Counted from the stretch's first letter, positions 33,824 through 42,681 are shown. The stretch: 64,000 nucleotides of DNA from Rhizobium sp. GN54 (GCF_021026345.1 NZ_JAJNCZ010000001.1:744001-808000); one strand, 5' to 3'. Notes: a model not told the origin generated them from the letters alone. Translations and numbers: made by a program.

Positions 33824-34402
33824 TCAGGCCTGCTCTTCTTCCTCGCCGTCGGCTTCCGGATCGAAGAAGTCTTCCGGCTTCAGGGCGTCCTCGTCGACGC
33901 CGTAGATGGCGTCAGCCGACGTCAGGGTCTCGCCCTTGGCCTGGCGCTCGGCTTCGTCGGCCGAACGGGCGACGTTGACCTGGACCGAGATCTCGACTTC
34001 GGCATGCAGGTGCAGGACGACCTTGTGCAGGCCGATCGCCTTGATCGGCGTGTTCAGCTCGACCTGGTTGCGGCCGACGTTGAAGCCTTCGGCAGCCAGC
34101 GCGTCGATGATGTCGCGAGCGGCGACCGAACCGTAGAGCTGGCCGGTTTCGCCGGCGGAGCGGACGATGACGAAGGATTTGCCGTCGAGCTTGTCGGCAA
34201 CCGTCTGGGCTTCCGACTTGCGCTCGAGGTTGCGGGCTTCCAGCGTCGCGCGCTCGGCTTCGAAGCGCTTCTTGTTGGCTTCGTTGGCGCGCAGTGCCTT
34301 GCCGAGCGGCAGCAGGTAGTTACGGGCGAAGCCGTCGCGGACCTTTACCGTCTCGCCCATCTGGCCGAGCTTGGAGATACGTTCGAGGAGGATCACTTCC
34401 AT
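33824..34402 (-). CDS. rplI: 50S ribosomal protein L9
   Basis: A 192-aa ribosomal protein. The N-terminal rRNA-binding domain [19 protein letters not shown] and [16 protein letters not shown] is canonical; a long linking helix and a C-terminal domain ([20 protein letters not shown]) follow. The last ~40 residues form an acidic extension ([15 protein letters not shown]) seen in alphaproteobacterial L9. It is the last gene of the rpsF operon, 20 bases after DUF2232, and ends before a strong terminator. Confidence 0.97.
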   Translation of the reverse strand: MEVILLERISKLGQMGETVKVRDGFARNYLLPLGKALRANEANKKRFEAERATLEARNLERKSEAQTVADKLDGKSFVIVRSAGETGQLYGSVAARDIIDALAAEGFNVGRNQVELNTPIKAIGLHKVVLHLHAEVEISVQVNVARSADEAERQAKGETLTSADAIYGVDEDALKPEDFFDPEADGEEEEQA

Positions 34403-34422
34403 GTTGGTTCCTTTCTTTGCAT

Positions 34423-35400
34423 TCAGGGTTTGTTGGATTTCGTTTCAGGCTTGGGGCCTGCCGGGGTCAGCGCGATGGTGCGCCGCGTATCCGTCAGGCC
34501 GAGAACGAGGACGACGAGCACCGGCAGCGCGAACAGCAGCACCGATGCGTAGGCGAGCCAGAGGGCCGCCAGCCGCCACGGCTTGCCGCGCGTGCGGTAG
34601 TGCAGGATGGCGAAGCCGGAGAGCACGAAGCCGGCGCCGAACGTGCCGCAGATCAGTGCGCCGATGATCGCCGGCAGCCCGCCGAGGAAGCACAGGATCA
34701 GCCCGCCGAGGAAGACGAAGACGGCGTTGCGGTGCATGCGCACGGCCATCGGCATGTCCTCGCGCGGCCGCAGTCCCTTGCCCGACAGGCGCACGATGGC
34801 AGACGCGATGTAGAAGGCGGCAAACAAAAGCAGCACCCACAGCGCGCCCTGCACCAGCGGCAGCGCCATGCCGAAGATCGCCTTCATCTGGGCGATCGTG
34901 GCGGCATCGGGATTGTAGAGCGGCTCCTGCTCCTTGAGCGCCGCCAGCATCACCTCGACCATCTGGCTTGCGAGTTCGCCGCTGTAGCCGATGATCGTTC
35001 CAACCGCGATCATGCCGAGCGTCACCATGATCGCCAGGTGCGTCAGGATGTTCGACATCGGATACCAGGCGAGCGCATCCTTCGGGCCGCCGATCTCGGA
35101 GGCCGGGCGGGCGAGATTGGCGAGGTTGCTGAGCCAGCCGGCCGGGATCAGCGTGATGATGACGATCAGGAGCGCGAAATGCGAGGACGCGAGCGCGGCT
35201 GCGACGCAGCCGCCGGCGATGACGGCGATCAGCGCGCTGGCATTGCCCCAGCCGAGCCCGGCAATGAGGATCGGCAGCGCGGAGCCCGCGAACAGGACGA
35301 TCGAAAGAATCGACTGGACGTTCGCGCTCAGCGAAAGCAGAGCGGCGGTCACACCGGCGACGAGCCCGGTCGCGATCGAGGTCCAGTTCAGGTTCTGCAC
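34423..35400 (-). CDS. DUF2232 family membrane protein
   Basis: A 325-aa inner-membrane protein with about eight hydrophobic segments, matching in position and type the DUF2232 protein found between rpsR and rplI in many bacteria. Its role is not known. GTG 35400 ([13 protein letters not shown]) is chosen because AGGA lies seven bases upstream; an in-frame TTG at 35445 would read through a hairpin. That hairpin (CTGTCG / CGACAG, four-base loop, 35410-35425) stands just before the ribosome site and could limit its opening. Two further large hairpins separate it from rpsR. Confidence 0.85.
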   Translation of the reverse strand: MQNLNWTSIATGLVAGVTAALLSLSANVQSILSIVLFAGSALPILIAGLGWGNASALIAVIAGGCVAAALASSHFALLIVIITLIPAGWLSNLANLARPASEIGGPKDALAWYPMSNILTHLAIMVTLGMIAVGTIIGYSGELASQMVEVMLAALKEQEPLYNPDAATIAQMKAIFGMALPLVQGALWVLLLFAAFYIASAIVRLSGKGLRPREDMPMAVRMHRNAVFVFLGGLILCFLGGLPAIIGALICGTFGAGFVLSGFAILHYRTRGKPWRLAALWLAYASVLLFALPVLVVLVLGLTDTRRTIALTPAGPKPETKSNKP

Positions 35401-35560
35401 AGCGCTGTCCTGTCGTTTTCGACAGTTAGAGGAGTTTCCTGACAAACGCCTTGAGGCCGGTTTGCTTCAGGAACGGCTCCCCAACATGGGATTTTGGCCG
35501 GGCGCGGCCTGTGGCTGCTCCCGCCGGTGATGTCCGATCCGCGCCCAACGCGGAAGGGAG

Positions 35561-35618
35561 GAGGGAAGGCGGCGTCCGCCTTCCCTCGAAGTGCTCTGCA
35601 TGCCGGCCGGGGCCGGCA
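35561..35618. promoter_or_regulatory. two tandem GC hairpins between rpsR and DUF2232
   Basis: First, 35561-35587: a 12-bp perfect stem (GAGGGAAGGCGG / CCGCCTTCCCTC) with a 3-base loop. Second, 35601-35618: an 8-bp perfect stem (TGCCGGCC / GGCCGGCA) with a 2-base loop. Both lie in the 234-base gap after the rpsR stop. No T-run follows; partial termination or mRNA end protection is likely. Confidence 0.65.
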
Positions 35619-35634
35619 CGCAGGGTCCGCCAGA

Positions 35635-35883
35635 TTAGGCTACGATGTAGGGCAGCAGGCCCAGGAAGCGGGCGCGTTTGATCGCCTGGGCGAGTTCGCG
35701 CTGCTTCTTCTGGGAAACGGCCGTGATGCGGGACGGAACGATCTTGCCGCGCTCGGAAATGTAGCGCGAGAGCAGGCGCACGTCCTTGTAGTCGATCCGC
35801 GGTGCGTTGGCACCGGAGAAGGGGCAGGTCTTGCGGCGGCGGTGGAACGGGCGGCGTGCCGGAGCGGAAGAAATATCAGCCAT
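35635..35883 (-). CDS. rpsR: 30S ribosomal protein S18
   Basis: An 82-aa protein with the S18 core [20 protein letters not shown] and [20 protein letters not shown]. It binds as a dimer with S6, encoded 24 bases upstream. The N-terminal basic segment ([16 protein letters not shown]) retains one Cys. Length is normal. Confidence 0.98.
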   Translation of the reverse strand: MADISSAPARRPFHRRRKTCPFSGANAPRIDYKDVRLLSRYISERGKIVPSRITAVSQKKQRELAQAIKRARFLGLLPYIVA

Positions 35884-35907
35884 TGTCGTTGTCTCCTTCG
35901 GCTTCGG

Positions 35908-36363
35908 TTACGCGCGGTCTTCGCGCGGGGGGCGGTCGCCACGGGGCGGACGGTCGCCGAAGTCGCGGCGCGGGCCACGGTCGCCGAAGTCGCGGCGCGG
36001 GCCGCGGTCGTCGCCGTCACGGCGCGGGCGGTCATCGCGGTCGCGCTTCTGCATCATCGCGGACGGGCCTTCTTCGTGGGCTTCGACGGCGATGGTCATG
36101 TAGCGCAGGACGTCTTCGTTGATGCGCATCTGGCGTTCCATCTCCTGGACGGCAGCAGCCGGCGCGTCGATGTCCATCAGCGCGTAGTGCGCCTTGCGGT
36201 TCTTCTTGATGCGGTAGGTGAGGGACTTCAGGCCCCAGTTCTCGACCCGGCCGACCTTGCCGCCGTTTGCTTCGATCACGCCCTTGTACTGTTCGACGAG
36301 AGCGTCGACCTGCTGGGCGGACACGTCCTGGCGGGCCAGGAATACATGTTCGTAGAGAGCCAT
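35908..36363 (-). CDS. rpsF: 30S ribosomal protein S6
   Basis: A 151-aa protein. The first ~100 residues are the S6 fold ([39 protein letters not shown]). The last ~45 are an Arg/Asp/Pro/Gly-rich charged tail with a duplicated RGPRRDFGD unit, longer than the E. coli protein. ATG 36363 is used; the frame opens earlier but homologues start MALYEHV. The leader from the predicted promoter (36585-36612) is about 210 bases, long enough to hold the S6:S18-binding autoregulatory hairpin known from other bacteria. Confidence 0.97.
   Translation of the reverse strand: MALYEHVFLARQDVSAQQVDALVEQYKGVIEANGGKVGRVENWGLKSLTYRIKKNRKAHYALMDIDAPAAAVQEMERQMRINEDVLRYMTIAVEAHEEGPSAMMQKRDRDDRPRRDGDDRGPRRDFGDRGPRRDFGDRPPRGDRPPREDRA
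35953..36006. repeat. 27-base tandem duplication inside rpsF
   Basis: Two adjacent 27-base units, differing at one base, encode the duplicated RGPRRDFGD in the charged tail of S6. In frame, so it changes tail length only. Confidence 0.85.
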
Positions 36364-36727
36364 GTGGCTTTGCCTTTCTTGCGTTTGATCCACACCCGGA
36401 AACCGGCGCCAAGCCTCAACGACTGATCTTTGGCCGGAAGGCCGTGCAAGAAAAGCGTTTCATCTATACGGTCGAGAGCGGAGACACGGGAGGCCGGAAC
36501 GCTTCCGTTCCTGTCGTCGCCCTTTCGGGAAACGGCCCTCCGTCCAGCCACCAGCCGAGAAGACCGGGTGTATTGAACAGCGCGCTTATACGGATTTTTC
36601 CGCAGAAGGCAAGGGGCGGAGGCGGCGGGAAACCGGAGGGCCGTCGGCGGATGCGGAGTCCGGGCGGGAACAACATGCCGGAAGCTGCGTTGTTCTCCCC
36701 GACGCAACCAAAAAGGAGCGCGGAAAC
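36364..36727. promoter_or_regulatory. divergent region: rpsF promoter and long leader
   Basis: On the minus strand TTGCCT (36612-36607) and TATAAG (36590-36585) are spaced by 16 bases, a good sigma-70 match, giving an rpsF leader of about 210 bases with short inverted repeats (for example GGCC-TTCC-GGCC). The right end of this gap carries AAAAAGGAGCG, the ribosome site of the rightward gene at 36728. No gene is seen in the gap. Confidence 0.6.
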
Positions 36728-37048
36728 ATGCAAGATCCTGTTGAGAACCGACCCGTTCACGAGACCCGCCCGCCGGAGGACCGCACCACCGTGGTCAATA
36801 CGAGCACGGGTGGAAGCGGAGCCGGCGGCTGGGCCGTAGCGGCGATCGTGGCCGTGCTGGTCGCTGTCGGCGCCTTCTACTTCATGGGCAGCGGCCCCGG
36901 CGACAGCGTGGATCCGAACGCCAACACCTCGTCGATCGGCACGCAGGAACCGGCGCCGGCAACGCCGCCGGCAGCAGCCCCGACCGAAGGCGCCGCCGAC
37001 CCGGCCCCGCAGCCCGTCGAACCGGCTGCTCCGGCAACCGGCCAGTAA
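36728..37048 (+). CDS. small single-pass membrane protein, unknown function
   Basis: A 106-aa protein with a short charged N-terminus, one membrane segment (GGWAVAAIVAVLVAVGAFYF, about residues 33-52) and a Pro/Ala/Glu-rich tail of about 50 residues that would lie in the periplasm. AAGGAG precedes the ATG at good distance. Similar small proteins occur in rhizobia without known function. It is a single-gene unit between the rpsF promoter and a strong hairpin at 37122. Confidence 0.75.
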   Translation: MQDPVENRPVHETRPPEDRTTVVNTSTGGSGAGGWAVAAIVAVLVAVGAFYFMGSGPGDSVDPNANTSSIGTQEPAPATPPAAAPTEGAADPAPQPVEPAAPATGQ

Positions 37049-37121
37049 AGTCGTTGCATACGGCGGGGGCCTCTCCTGCCGGTCGCGGACCACGTTCAGC
37101 GTAAAAGCAGTCCGCAATGCG

Positions 37122-37149
37122 CAAAGCCCGCCCCTCGTGGCGGGCTTTG
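37122..37149 (+). terminator. terminator hairpin after the small membrane protein gene
   Basis: An 11-bp perfect stem (CAAAGCCCGCC / GGCGGGCTTTG) with a 6-base loop. The A/T ends of the stem give a partial T-run. It lies 73 bases after the stop. Confidence 0.75.
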
Positions 37150-37259
37150 TCGTGTCCGCATGACGCTGCCGCCAATTCCCGGTCATCGATGGAAGGACGT
37201 TCCTCCCGGTGTTCCGGAGCCGCCCCCTGCCGCCTAACCCTCCTAAGCCTTTTGCCTGA

Positions 37260-37290
37260 TGTGACGGTCGATTGCCAACCGGCCGTCACA
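37260..37290. promoter_or_regulatory. dyad upstream of the haem peroxidase gene
   Basis: Arms TGTGACGGTCG and CGGCCGTCACA (11 bp, one G-T pair) are separated by 9 bases. An AT-rich stretch (37300-37340, including TAGAAT as a possible -10) follows and leads to the peroxidase start at 37372. The gap 37049-37371 otherwise holds only the terminator at 37122. Operator or leader hairpin. Confidence 0.5.
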
Positions 37291-37371
37291 GGCACATCAT
37301 AGTTGTGGAAATAAATAATACACCAATAAATAGAATAACTGTCCCGATCTTCAGAACGAGGAGGCTTCGCC

Positions 37372-39051
37372 ATGGACCACGGCAGCAAGACTTTTGAAGT
37401 CACCGCACCCCGCTCGCGATCCTATCAGGGCGGCTTCGGCCGGCTCTTTCCGGATCTCGCCCCCTGGTACCCGATCGGCGTGCCGGAACACAGGCTCGAG
37501 GAGCATTTCCTGAAGTTCGCCTCGGAGAGCATGGTGGAGTTTCCCGGCCAGTCGCCGTCCGCTCTCGCCGCCGCGGCCGCCGCCGCCGACCCGAACGTAG
37601 TCGAGCCCTTCGATTCCGACATCCCCTCCGGCTATGTCTATTTCGGCCAGTTCGTCGATCACGACATGACGCTGGACGCCACACCGCTCAGTTCCGCCGA
37701 GGTCGACCCCAACCGGCTGCACAATTTCCGCACGCCCCGCCTCGATCTGGACTGTCTCTACGGCCAAGGGCCGGCCGCCCAGCCGCACCTCTACGCGCAC
37801 GATGCCAAAGGGGCGTTCACGGGAAAATTCCTCGTTGCCCCGTTTGATCCCGGCACCTTCGAGGCAGCACCGAACGGCTTTGCCAACGTCCCGCGCACCT
37901 TGTCCGACCTTCCGCGGAATGCGGAGAACCGGGCGCTGATCGGCGATCCCCGCAACGACGAGAACGTCATCGTCGCCCAGTTTCACCTGGCGTTCCTGCT
38001 GGCCCACAACCGGCTATTCGACCGGGCCACCCGCGCCATGCCGGGCGCCACCGTTGCCGAGCGTTTCGAGGCGGCGCGAAAGACGCTCCGCTGGCTCTAC
38101 CAGTGGATCGTCTGGAGCGACTTCGTCCGGCGCATCGCCGATCCCGTCGTCCATGCAACGGCGCTGGAGGAGAGGATCCAGCCCGACGGCCGCGTGCTCT
38201 GGGAGATGGGCTACAAGGACGACGTCTACGACTGGAAGCAGGATCCGTTCATGCCGGTCGAGTTCTCCGTCGCGGCCTATCGCTTCGGCCACTCGATGGT
38301 CCGCAACGCCTATCAGACCAACAGCAACACGCATGTGGCGGGTTTCCGCGTCTTCTTTCCGATCTTCGACGATCACGGCAGGTCGAGTCTCAGGGGCGGC
38401 GTGCCGTTCGATCTCGTCCGGGTGCTGCAGTGGGACTGGTTCCTAAAATTCACGACCTCCGGCGGTCCGTTCCCGCAGCGCGCCCGCAAGATCGACACAA
38501 AGCTCGCCAATGCCCTGCTGCACCTGCACGAGGACCCGGACGCCCCCGGCAACCCGAAGAAGCTCCTGAACGTGCTGGCGGCGAGGAACCTGGTCCGCGG
38601 CGTGCGGATGAAGCTGCCGGCCGGCGACGACGTCGCCCGGCTGTTCGGGCTTCCCCCCGTAGCACTTGCGCAAGATGAGCCGAAGACGCTGTGGTACTAC
38701 GTGCTGAAGGAGGCGGAGGCGCAAGGGGGCGGCAGGCTCGGCCCGGTCGGCTCGATTGTCGTCGCGGCCACTTTTGCCGGAATCCTGAAGGGCGATCCGT
38801 TGTCCTGGCTGAACCAGCAGCCGACATGGGGGCCGCATCGCGATCCCCTGCTGACGGGAAAAAGGGGGGACGGCACGCCGATCGATTTCGGCGAGGATCC
38901 GGCAGAGCCCGCGATCGACGCCGACAACGAGATGGACGGCAACAGCGAATGGGGCCTGCCGGCGGTCATCAGGCTGTCGCGGCTTCCGATCGACGGCCCG
39001 CCCTTCCGCGACATCACCGTGGTTCCGGCGGCACTGGCGGCCGCCGGTTAG
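37372..39051 (+). CDS. animal-type haem peroxidase family protein
   Basis: A 559-aa protein of the peroxidase/cyclooxygenase (animal haem peroxidase) superfamily. Key residues are visible: distal His97 in YFGQFVDHDMTLD, catalytic Arg194 in IGDPRNDENVI, proximal His307 in YRFGHSMVRNAY. Bacterial members are uncommon; characterised ones oxidise halides, phenols or fatty acids. There is no Sec or Tat signal at the N-terminus, so it is cytoplasmic or exported by another route. The RTX gene 7 kb away is not linked. It is a single-gene unit with an AT-rich promoter and a dyad upstream. The physiological substrate is unknown. Confidence 0.9.
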   Translation: MDHGSKTFEVTAPRSRSYQGGFGRLFPDLAPWYPIGVPEHRLEEHFLKFASESMVEFPGQSPSALAAAAAAADPNVVEPFDSDIPSGYVYFGQFVDHDMTLDATPLSSAEVDPNRLHNFRTPRLDLDCLYGQGPAAQPHLYAHDAKGAFTGKFLVAPFDPGTFEAAPNGFANVPRTLSDLPRNAENRALIGDPRNDENVIVAQFHLAFLLAHNRLFDRATRAMPGATVAERFEAARKTLRWLYQWIVWSDFVRRIADPVVHATALEERIQPDGRVLWEMGYKDDVYDWKQDPFMPVEFSVAAYRFGHSMVRNAYQTNSNTHVAGFRVFFPIFDDHGRSSLRGGVPFDLVRVLQWDWFLKFTTSGGPFPQRARKIDTKLANALLHLHEDPDAPGNPKKLLNVLAARNLVRGVRMKLPAGDDVARLFGLPPVALAQDEPKTLWYYVLKEAEAQGGGRLGPVGSIVVAATFAGILKGDPLSWLNQQPTWGPHRDPLLTGKRGDGTPIDFGEDPAEPAIDADNEMDGNSEWGLPAVIRLSRLPIDGPPFRDITVVPAALAAAG

Positions 39052-39079
39052 CGCAAATCGGCCACGGGCGGGAGAGGGC

Positions 39080-40123
39080 TCAGATCGGAGCCGGATACTG
39101 CCTGTGGATCCGGGCGATGCCGTCCAGCACGTCTGCGGAGAGCGCGACGTCCGCCGCTGCGATATCGGTCTTCAACTGCTCCATCGTCGTCGCGCCGATG
39201 ATGACGGAGGCCATGAACGGGCGGGTCAGGCAGAAGGCGAGCGCAAGCTGCGACAGGTCGAGGCCGTGTTCGCGCGCAAGCGCCGCATAGGCCGCGACCG
39301 CCGGCTCCTGGTAGGGCTGGTAGCGGCCGCCGAGATCGCCGTTGATGGTCAGCCGCGATCCGTCCGGACGCGCGCCGCCGAGATACTTGCCCGTCAGCAG
39401 GCCGGCGGCCAGCGGCGAATAGGCCAGAAGCCCGACGTCTTCGTGATGGGCAAGCTCGGCGAGGTCGAGGTCGAAGCTGCGGTAGAGCAGGTTGTACTCG
39501 TTCTGGATCGAGGCCATGCGCGGCAGGCCGAGCGTGTCGGAGAGCTTGAGGAACTGCATCGTTCCCCAGGCGGTCTCGTTGGAGAGCCCGACGGCGCGGA
39601 TCTTGCCCGCCTTGTGCAGTTCGCCGAGCGTCTCCAGGATTTCCGCCAGTTCCGCGCCAGTCCGGGCGGGGTCCTGGTTCGACGGGTCGTAGGCCCAGGA
39701 ATGGCGGAAGTGGTAATGGCCGCGGTTCGGCCAGTGCAGCTGGTAGAGGTCGAGGTAGTCCGTGCGCAGCCGCTCCAGGCTGCCCTCGACCGCCTCGAGG
39801 ATCGCCGCCCGCGTCATCGGGCCGCCGCCGCGAATATAGGAACGCCCGGGACCGGCGACCTTGGAGGCGAGCACCACCTTGTCGCGGTTTCCGCGCGCGG
39901 CGAGCCAGGACCCGATGAAGCGCTCCGTGGCACCATAGGTCTCGGGCGAGACCGGCGTGGTCGGATAGAGTTCGGCGGTGTCGATGAAGTTGACGCCGGC
40001 GTCGAGGGCATAGTCGAGCTGCAGATGCGCCTCGGCCTCGCTGTTCTGCGAGCCCCAGGTCATCGTGCCGAGGCAGATTTCGGAGACCTTGATGCCGGTC
40101 CGGCCGAGAAGATTGTATTTCAT
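39080..40123 (-). CDS. aldo/keto reductase (Tas-like)
   Basis: A 347-aa NADPH-dependent reductase with a TIM-barrel. The catalytic set is visible as Asp and Tyr in NFIDTAELYPTTPVSPETYG, Lys in VVLASKVAG and His in LYQLHWPNRG. The insert after HWPNRG is typical of the Tas/YajO-like branch. It reduces aldehydes or ketones of unknown identity. It converges with the haem peroxidase gene, 28 bases apart, and is divergent from fabD across a 264-base gap that holds a perfect 18-base palindrome (40184-40201). Confidence 0.9.
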   Translation of the reverse strand: MKYNLLGRTGIKVSEICLGTMTWGSQNSEAEAHLQLDYALDAGVNFIDTAELYPTTPVSPETYGATERFIGSWLAARGNRDKVVLASKVAGPGRSYIRGGGPMTRAAILEAVEGSLERLRTDYLDLYQLHWPNRGHYHFRHSWAYDPSNQDPARTGAELAEILETLGELHKAGKIRAVGLSNETAWGTMQFLKLSDTLGLPRMASIQNEYNLLYRSFDLDLAELAHHEDVGLLAYSPLAAGLLTGKYLGGARPDGSRLTINGDLGGRYQPYQEPAVAAYAALAREHGLDLSQLALAFCLTRPFMASVIIGATTMEQLKTDIAAADVALSADVLDGIARIHRQYPAPI

Positions 40124-40387
40124 GAGCGGAATTTCTGTGCGTGGGCGGCGCGCCCTTGGGCTTGCGCGGCGGAATTGGAAGGACGGCGCAGGCCTGCGCC
40201 GCGCCAGAAGGTAAACGCTGGGCCTGCAATTTCAAGTCGGAGGCAGGATGATCGCCGATCGGGCGCAGATGATGCGCCGCATTCTCCCTGAATACCGGCA
40301 GGTCGTTCCCCGTCCGGCACGCGCGCAAATCTTGACTCGCTGCCGCATTCCGTGAATGGAGGGGAAAACAACGACGGGAGAAGCCCA

Positions 40388-41332
40388 ATGACCATCGCTT
40401 TCACCTTCCCTGGCCAGGGCAGCCAGGCTGTCGGCATGGGCAAGGAACTGGCGGAGACCTATGCGGAAGCGGCTGCCGTCTTCGCCGAGGTGGACGACGC
40501 CCTCGGGGAGAAGCTGTCTGCGACCATGTTCGAGGGCCCCGAGGCCGAACTCACGCTGACGGCAAACGCCCAGCCGGCGCTGATGGCCGTCTCCATGGCG
40601 ATCGTCCGCGTGCTGGAGGCTCGCGGCCTGATCCTGCGCGACACGGTCTCCTACGTCGCCGGCCATTCGCTCGGCGAGTATTCCGCCCTCTGTGCCGCCG
40701 GCGCCTTCACCATAGCCGACACGGCCCGGCTGCTGCGCATCCGCGGCAACGCCATGCAGGCGGCCGTCCCCGTCGGCGAAGGCGCCATGGCCGCCATCAT
40801 CGGCCTCGAGCATGATGAGGTGCAGGCGATCTGCGACGCCTCGCTGGTGCACGGCTCCTGCCAGATCGCCAACGACAACGGCGGCGGCCAGCTGGTGATT
40901 TCCGGTGCCAAGCCCGCAGTCGAGCTTGCGGCGCGCACCGCCACCGAGAAGGGCGCCAAGCGTGCGCTGATGCTGCCGGTCTCCGCGCCCTTCCATTCGG
41001 CGCTGATGGCGCCGGCTGCCGAGGCGATGCGCGAGGCGCTGGCGGCAGTGGCGATCCGCGAGCCGGTCGTCCCCGTCGTCGCCAATGTCTCCGTCCAGCC
41101 CGTCACCGATCCCAAGGAGATCGCCCGGCTGCTCGTCGAGCAGGTCACCGGCCAGGTGCGCTGGCGCGAGACGGTGGAATGGTTCGCCGGCAACGACGTG
41201 ACCTCGCTTTACGAGATCGGCTCTGGCAAGGTGCTGACGGGGCTTGCGCGTCGCATCGACAAATCCGTCACCGGCTACGCCGTCAACACGGCGACCGATA
41301 TCGAGAACCTGCTGCAGACCCTCTGCGGCTGA
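40388..41332 (+). CDS. fabD: malonyl-CoA:ACP transacylase
   Basis: A 314-aa enzyme that moves malonyl groups from CoA to acyl carrier protein at the start of fatty acid synthesis. The nucleophile Ser is in GHSLGEY, the active His in PVSAPFHSALM, and FPGQGSQ is at the N-terminus. ATG 40388 has GGGAG seven bases upstream; an in-frame ATG at 40352 (MNGGENNDG) extends past homologous starts. First gene of the fabD-fabG-acpP-fabF block. A TTGACT at about 40334 may be its -35 but no convincing -10 was found. Confidence 0.96.
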   Translation: MTIAFTFPGQGSQAVGMGKELAETYAEAAAVFAEVDDALGEKLSATMFEGPEAELTLTANAQPALMAVSMAIVRVLEARGLILRDTVSYVAGHSLGEYSALCAAGAFTIADTARLLRIRGNAMQAAVPVGEGAMAAIIGLEHDEVQAICDASLVHGSCQIANDNGGGQLVISGAKPAVELAARTATEKGAKRALMLPVSAPFHSALMAPAAEAMREALAAVAIREPVVPVVANVSVQPVTDPKEIARLLVEQVTGQVRWRETVEWFAGNDVTSLYEIGSGKVLTGLARRIDKSVTGYAVNTATDIENLLQTLCG

Positions 41333-41390
41333 CACCCGGGCAGCGGGCCCAAGGGTCCCGCGCGCATCCCAAGGAAAACGGACGACAACC

Positions 41391-42128
41391 ATGTTTGATC
41401 TTTCTGGCCGCAAGGCACTGGTAACCGGCGCATCCGGCGGCATCGGCGAGGAAATCGCCCGCTCGCTGCATGCGCAGGGCGCGATCGTCGGCCTGCACGG
41501 CACGCGCGTCGAGAAGCTTGAAGCGTTGGCGAACGAGCTCGGCGAGCGCGTGCACGTCTTTCCCGCCAACCTCGCCGACCGCGCCGAGGTCAAGGCGCTC
41601 GGCGAGAAGGCCGAGGCCGAGCTCGGCGGCGTCGACATCCTCGTCAACAACGCCGGCATCACCAGGGATGGCCTGTTCGTGCGCATGAGCGACGAGGACT
41701 GGGATGCGGTTCTGGAAGTGAACCTGACCTCCGTCTTCCGCCTGACGCGCGAACTGACCCATCCGATGATGCGCCGCCGCTACGGTCGCATCATCAACAT
41801 CACCTCCGTCGTCGGCGTCACCGGCAATCCGGGCCAGGCGAACTACTGCGCCTCCAAGGCCGGCATGATCGGCTTTTCCAAGTCGCTCGCCCAGGAGATC
41901 GCCACCCGCAACGTCACCGTCAACTGCGTCGCGCCCGGTTTCATCGAGAGCGCCATGACCGGCAAGCTCAATGACAAGCAGAAGGAAGCGATCATGGGGG
42001 CGATCCCGATGAAGCGCATGGGCACCGGTGCGGAGGTCTCCTCGGCCGTGGTCTATCTCGCCTCTTCGGAAGCGGGCTACATGACCGGCCAGACCCTGCA
42101 CGTCAACGGCGGCATGGCGATGATCTGA
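41391..42128 (+). CDS. fabG: 3-oxoacyl-ACP reductase
   Basis: A 245-aa SDR enzyme that reduces 3-oxoacyl-ACP with NADPH. TGASGGIG and NNAGITRDG are present, and the catalytic Ser, Tyr and Lys lie in ITSVVGVTGNPGQANYCASK. It ends with the FabG-typical TLHVNGGMAMI. It follows fabD by 58 bases and precedes acpP by 279 bases, the latter gap carrying leader structures for acpP. Confidence 0.96.
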   Translation: MFDLSGRKALVTGASGGIGEEIARSLHAQGAIVGLHGTRVEKLEALANELGERVHVFPANLADRAEVKALGEKAEAELGGVDILVNNAGITRDGLFVRMSDEDWDAVLEVNLTSVFRLTRELTHPMMRRRYGRIINITSVVGVTGNPGQANYCASKAGMIGFSKSLAQEIATRNVTVNCVAPGFIESAMTGKLNDKQKEAIMGAIPMKRMGTGAEVSSAVVYLASSEAGYMTGQTLHVNGGMAMI

Positions 42129-42321
42129 CCCGGTCGCGAAAACACCGCGTTGTCGCATGAAAATAGCATGTTGACCGCGGCTTGCGCGGCGATTTTCGGA
42201 CTTTGCGGCAGACTTAAACCGTGTTAATCGGGCCATGACTGTCAGCAGTCGACCGGGGTATGCAGGCTTTTTGCGGCGCTCTTTGGCGGCGCCCGAGGGC
42301 ATCTACGGTTGAAAAAGAATT

Positions 42322-42379
42322 GCCCGGGATCACTTTCATTCCGGGCTTGGTTAGTGCCCCGGCGCCGTGAACGGCGCCG
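42322..42379 (+). promoter_or_regulatory. two hairpins in the acpP leader
   Basis: 42322-42346: stem GCCCGGGAT / ATTCCGGGC (one G-T pair) with a 7-base loop. 42360-42379: 9-bp stem CGGCGCCGT / ACGGCGCCG with a 2-base centre. Both stand between fabG and the acpP ribosome site. They may stabilise the very abundant acpP mRNA or terminate fabG transcripts. Confidence 0.6.
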
Positions 42380-42407
42380 AAGAAAACAAAGGTCGAGGAT
42401 TTCCGAC

Positions 42408-42644
42408 ATGAGCGATATCGCAGAACGCGTAAAGAAAATTGTGATCGATCATCTGGGCGTTGACGCCGACAAGGTCAGCGAAGGCGCGAGCTTCATCGAT
42501 GATCTCGGCGCGGACTCGCTCGACACCGTCGAACTGGTCATGGCCTTCGAGGAAGAATTCGGCGTCGAGATTCCCGACGATGCGGCAGACTCGATCCTGA
42601 CGGTCGGCGACGCCGTCAAGTTCATCGAGAAGGCACAGGCCTGA
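42408..42644 (+). CDS. acpP: acyl carrier protein
   Basis: A 78-aa acidic carrier that holds growing acyl chains on a 4'-phosphopantetheine arm attached to the Ser of [12 protein letters not shown]. Normal length and sequence for the housekeeping ACP. ATG 42408 ([11 protein letters not shown]) is used; the frame continues upstream to 42309 without homology. It is framed by hairpins on both sides (leader 42322-42379 and 42656-42681), which probably allow it to be expressed far above fabG and fabF. Confidence 0.98.
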   Translation: MSDIAERVKKIVIDHLGVDADKVSEGASFIDDLGADSLDTVELVMAFEEEFGVEIPDDAADSILTVGDAVKFIEKAQA

Positions 42645-42655
42645 TCATGTTTTTC

Positions 42656-42681
42656 CGGCGGGCCGTGTAAACGGCCCGCCG
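42656..42681 (+). promoter_or_regulatory. strong hairpin between acpP and fabF (attenuator or mRNA end)
   Basis: A perfect 11-bp stem (CGGCGGGCCGT / ACGGCCCGCCG) with loop GTAA starts 12 bases after the acpP stop. No T-run follows, so some read-through into fabF is expected. Confidence 0.75.

Noticed and set aside
40184-40201. Perfect 18-base palindrome CGGCGCAGGCCTGCGCCG between the aldo/keto reductase and fabD
   Set aside because: Recorded in the reductase entry, but GC-rich palindromes of this size arise often in this DNA and it shows no promoter relation, so it is not claimed as an operator.
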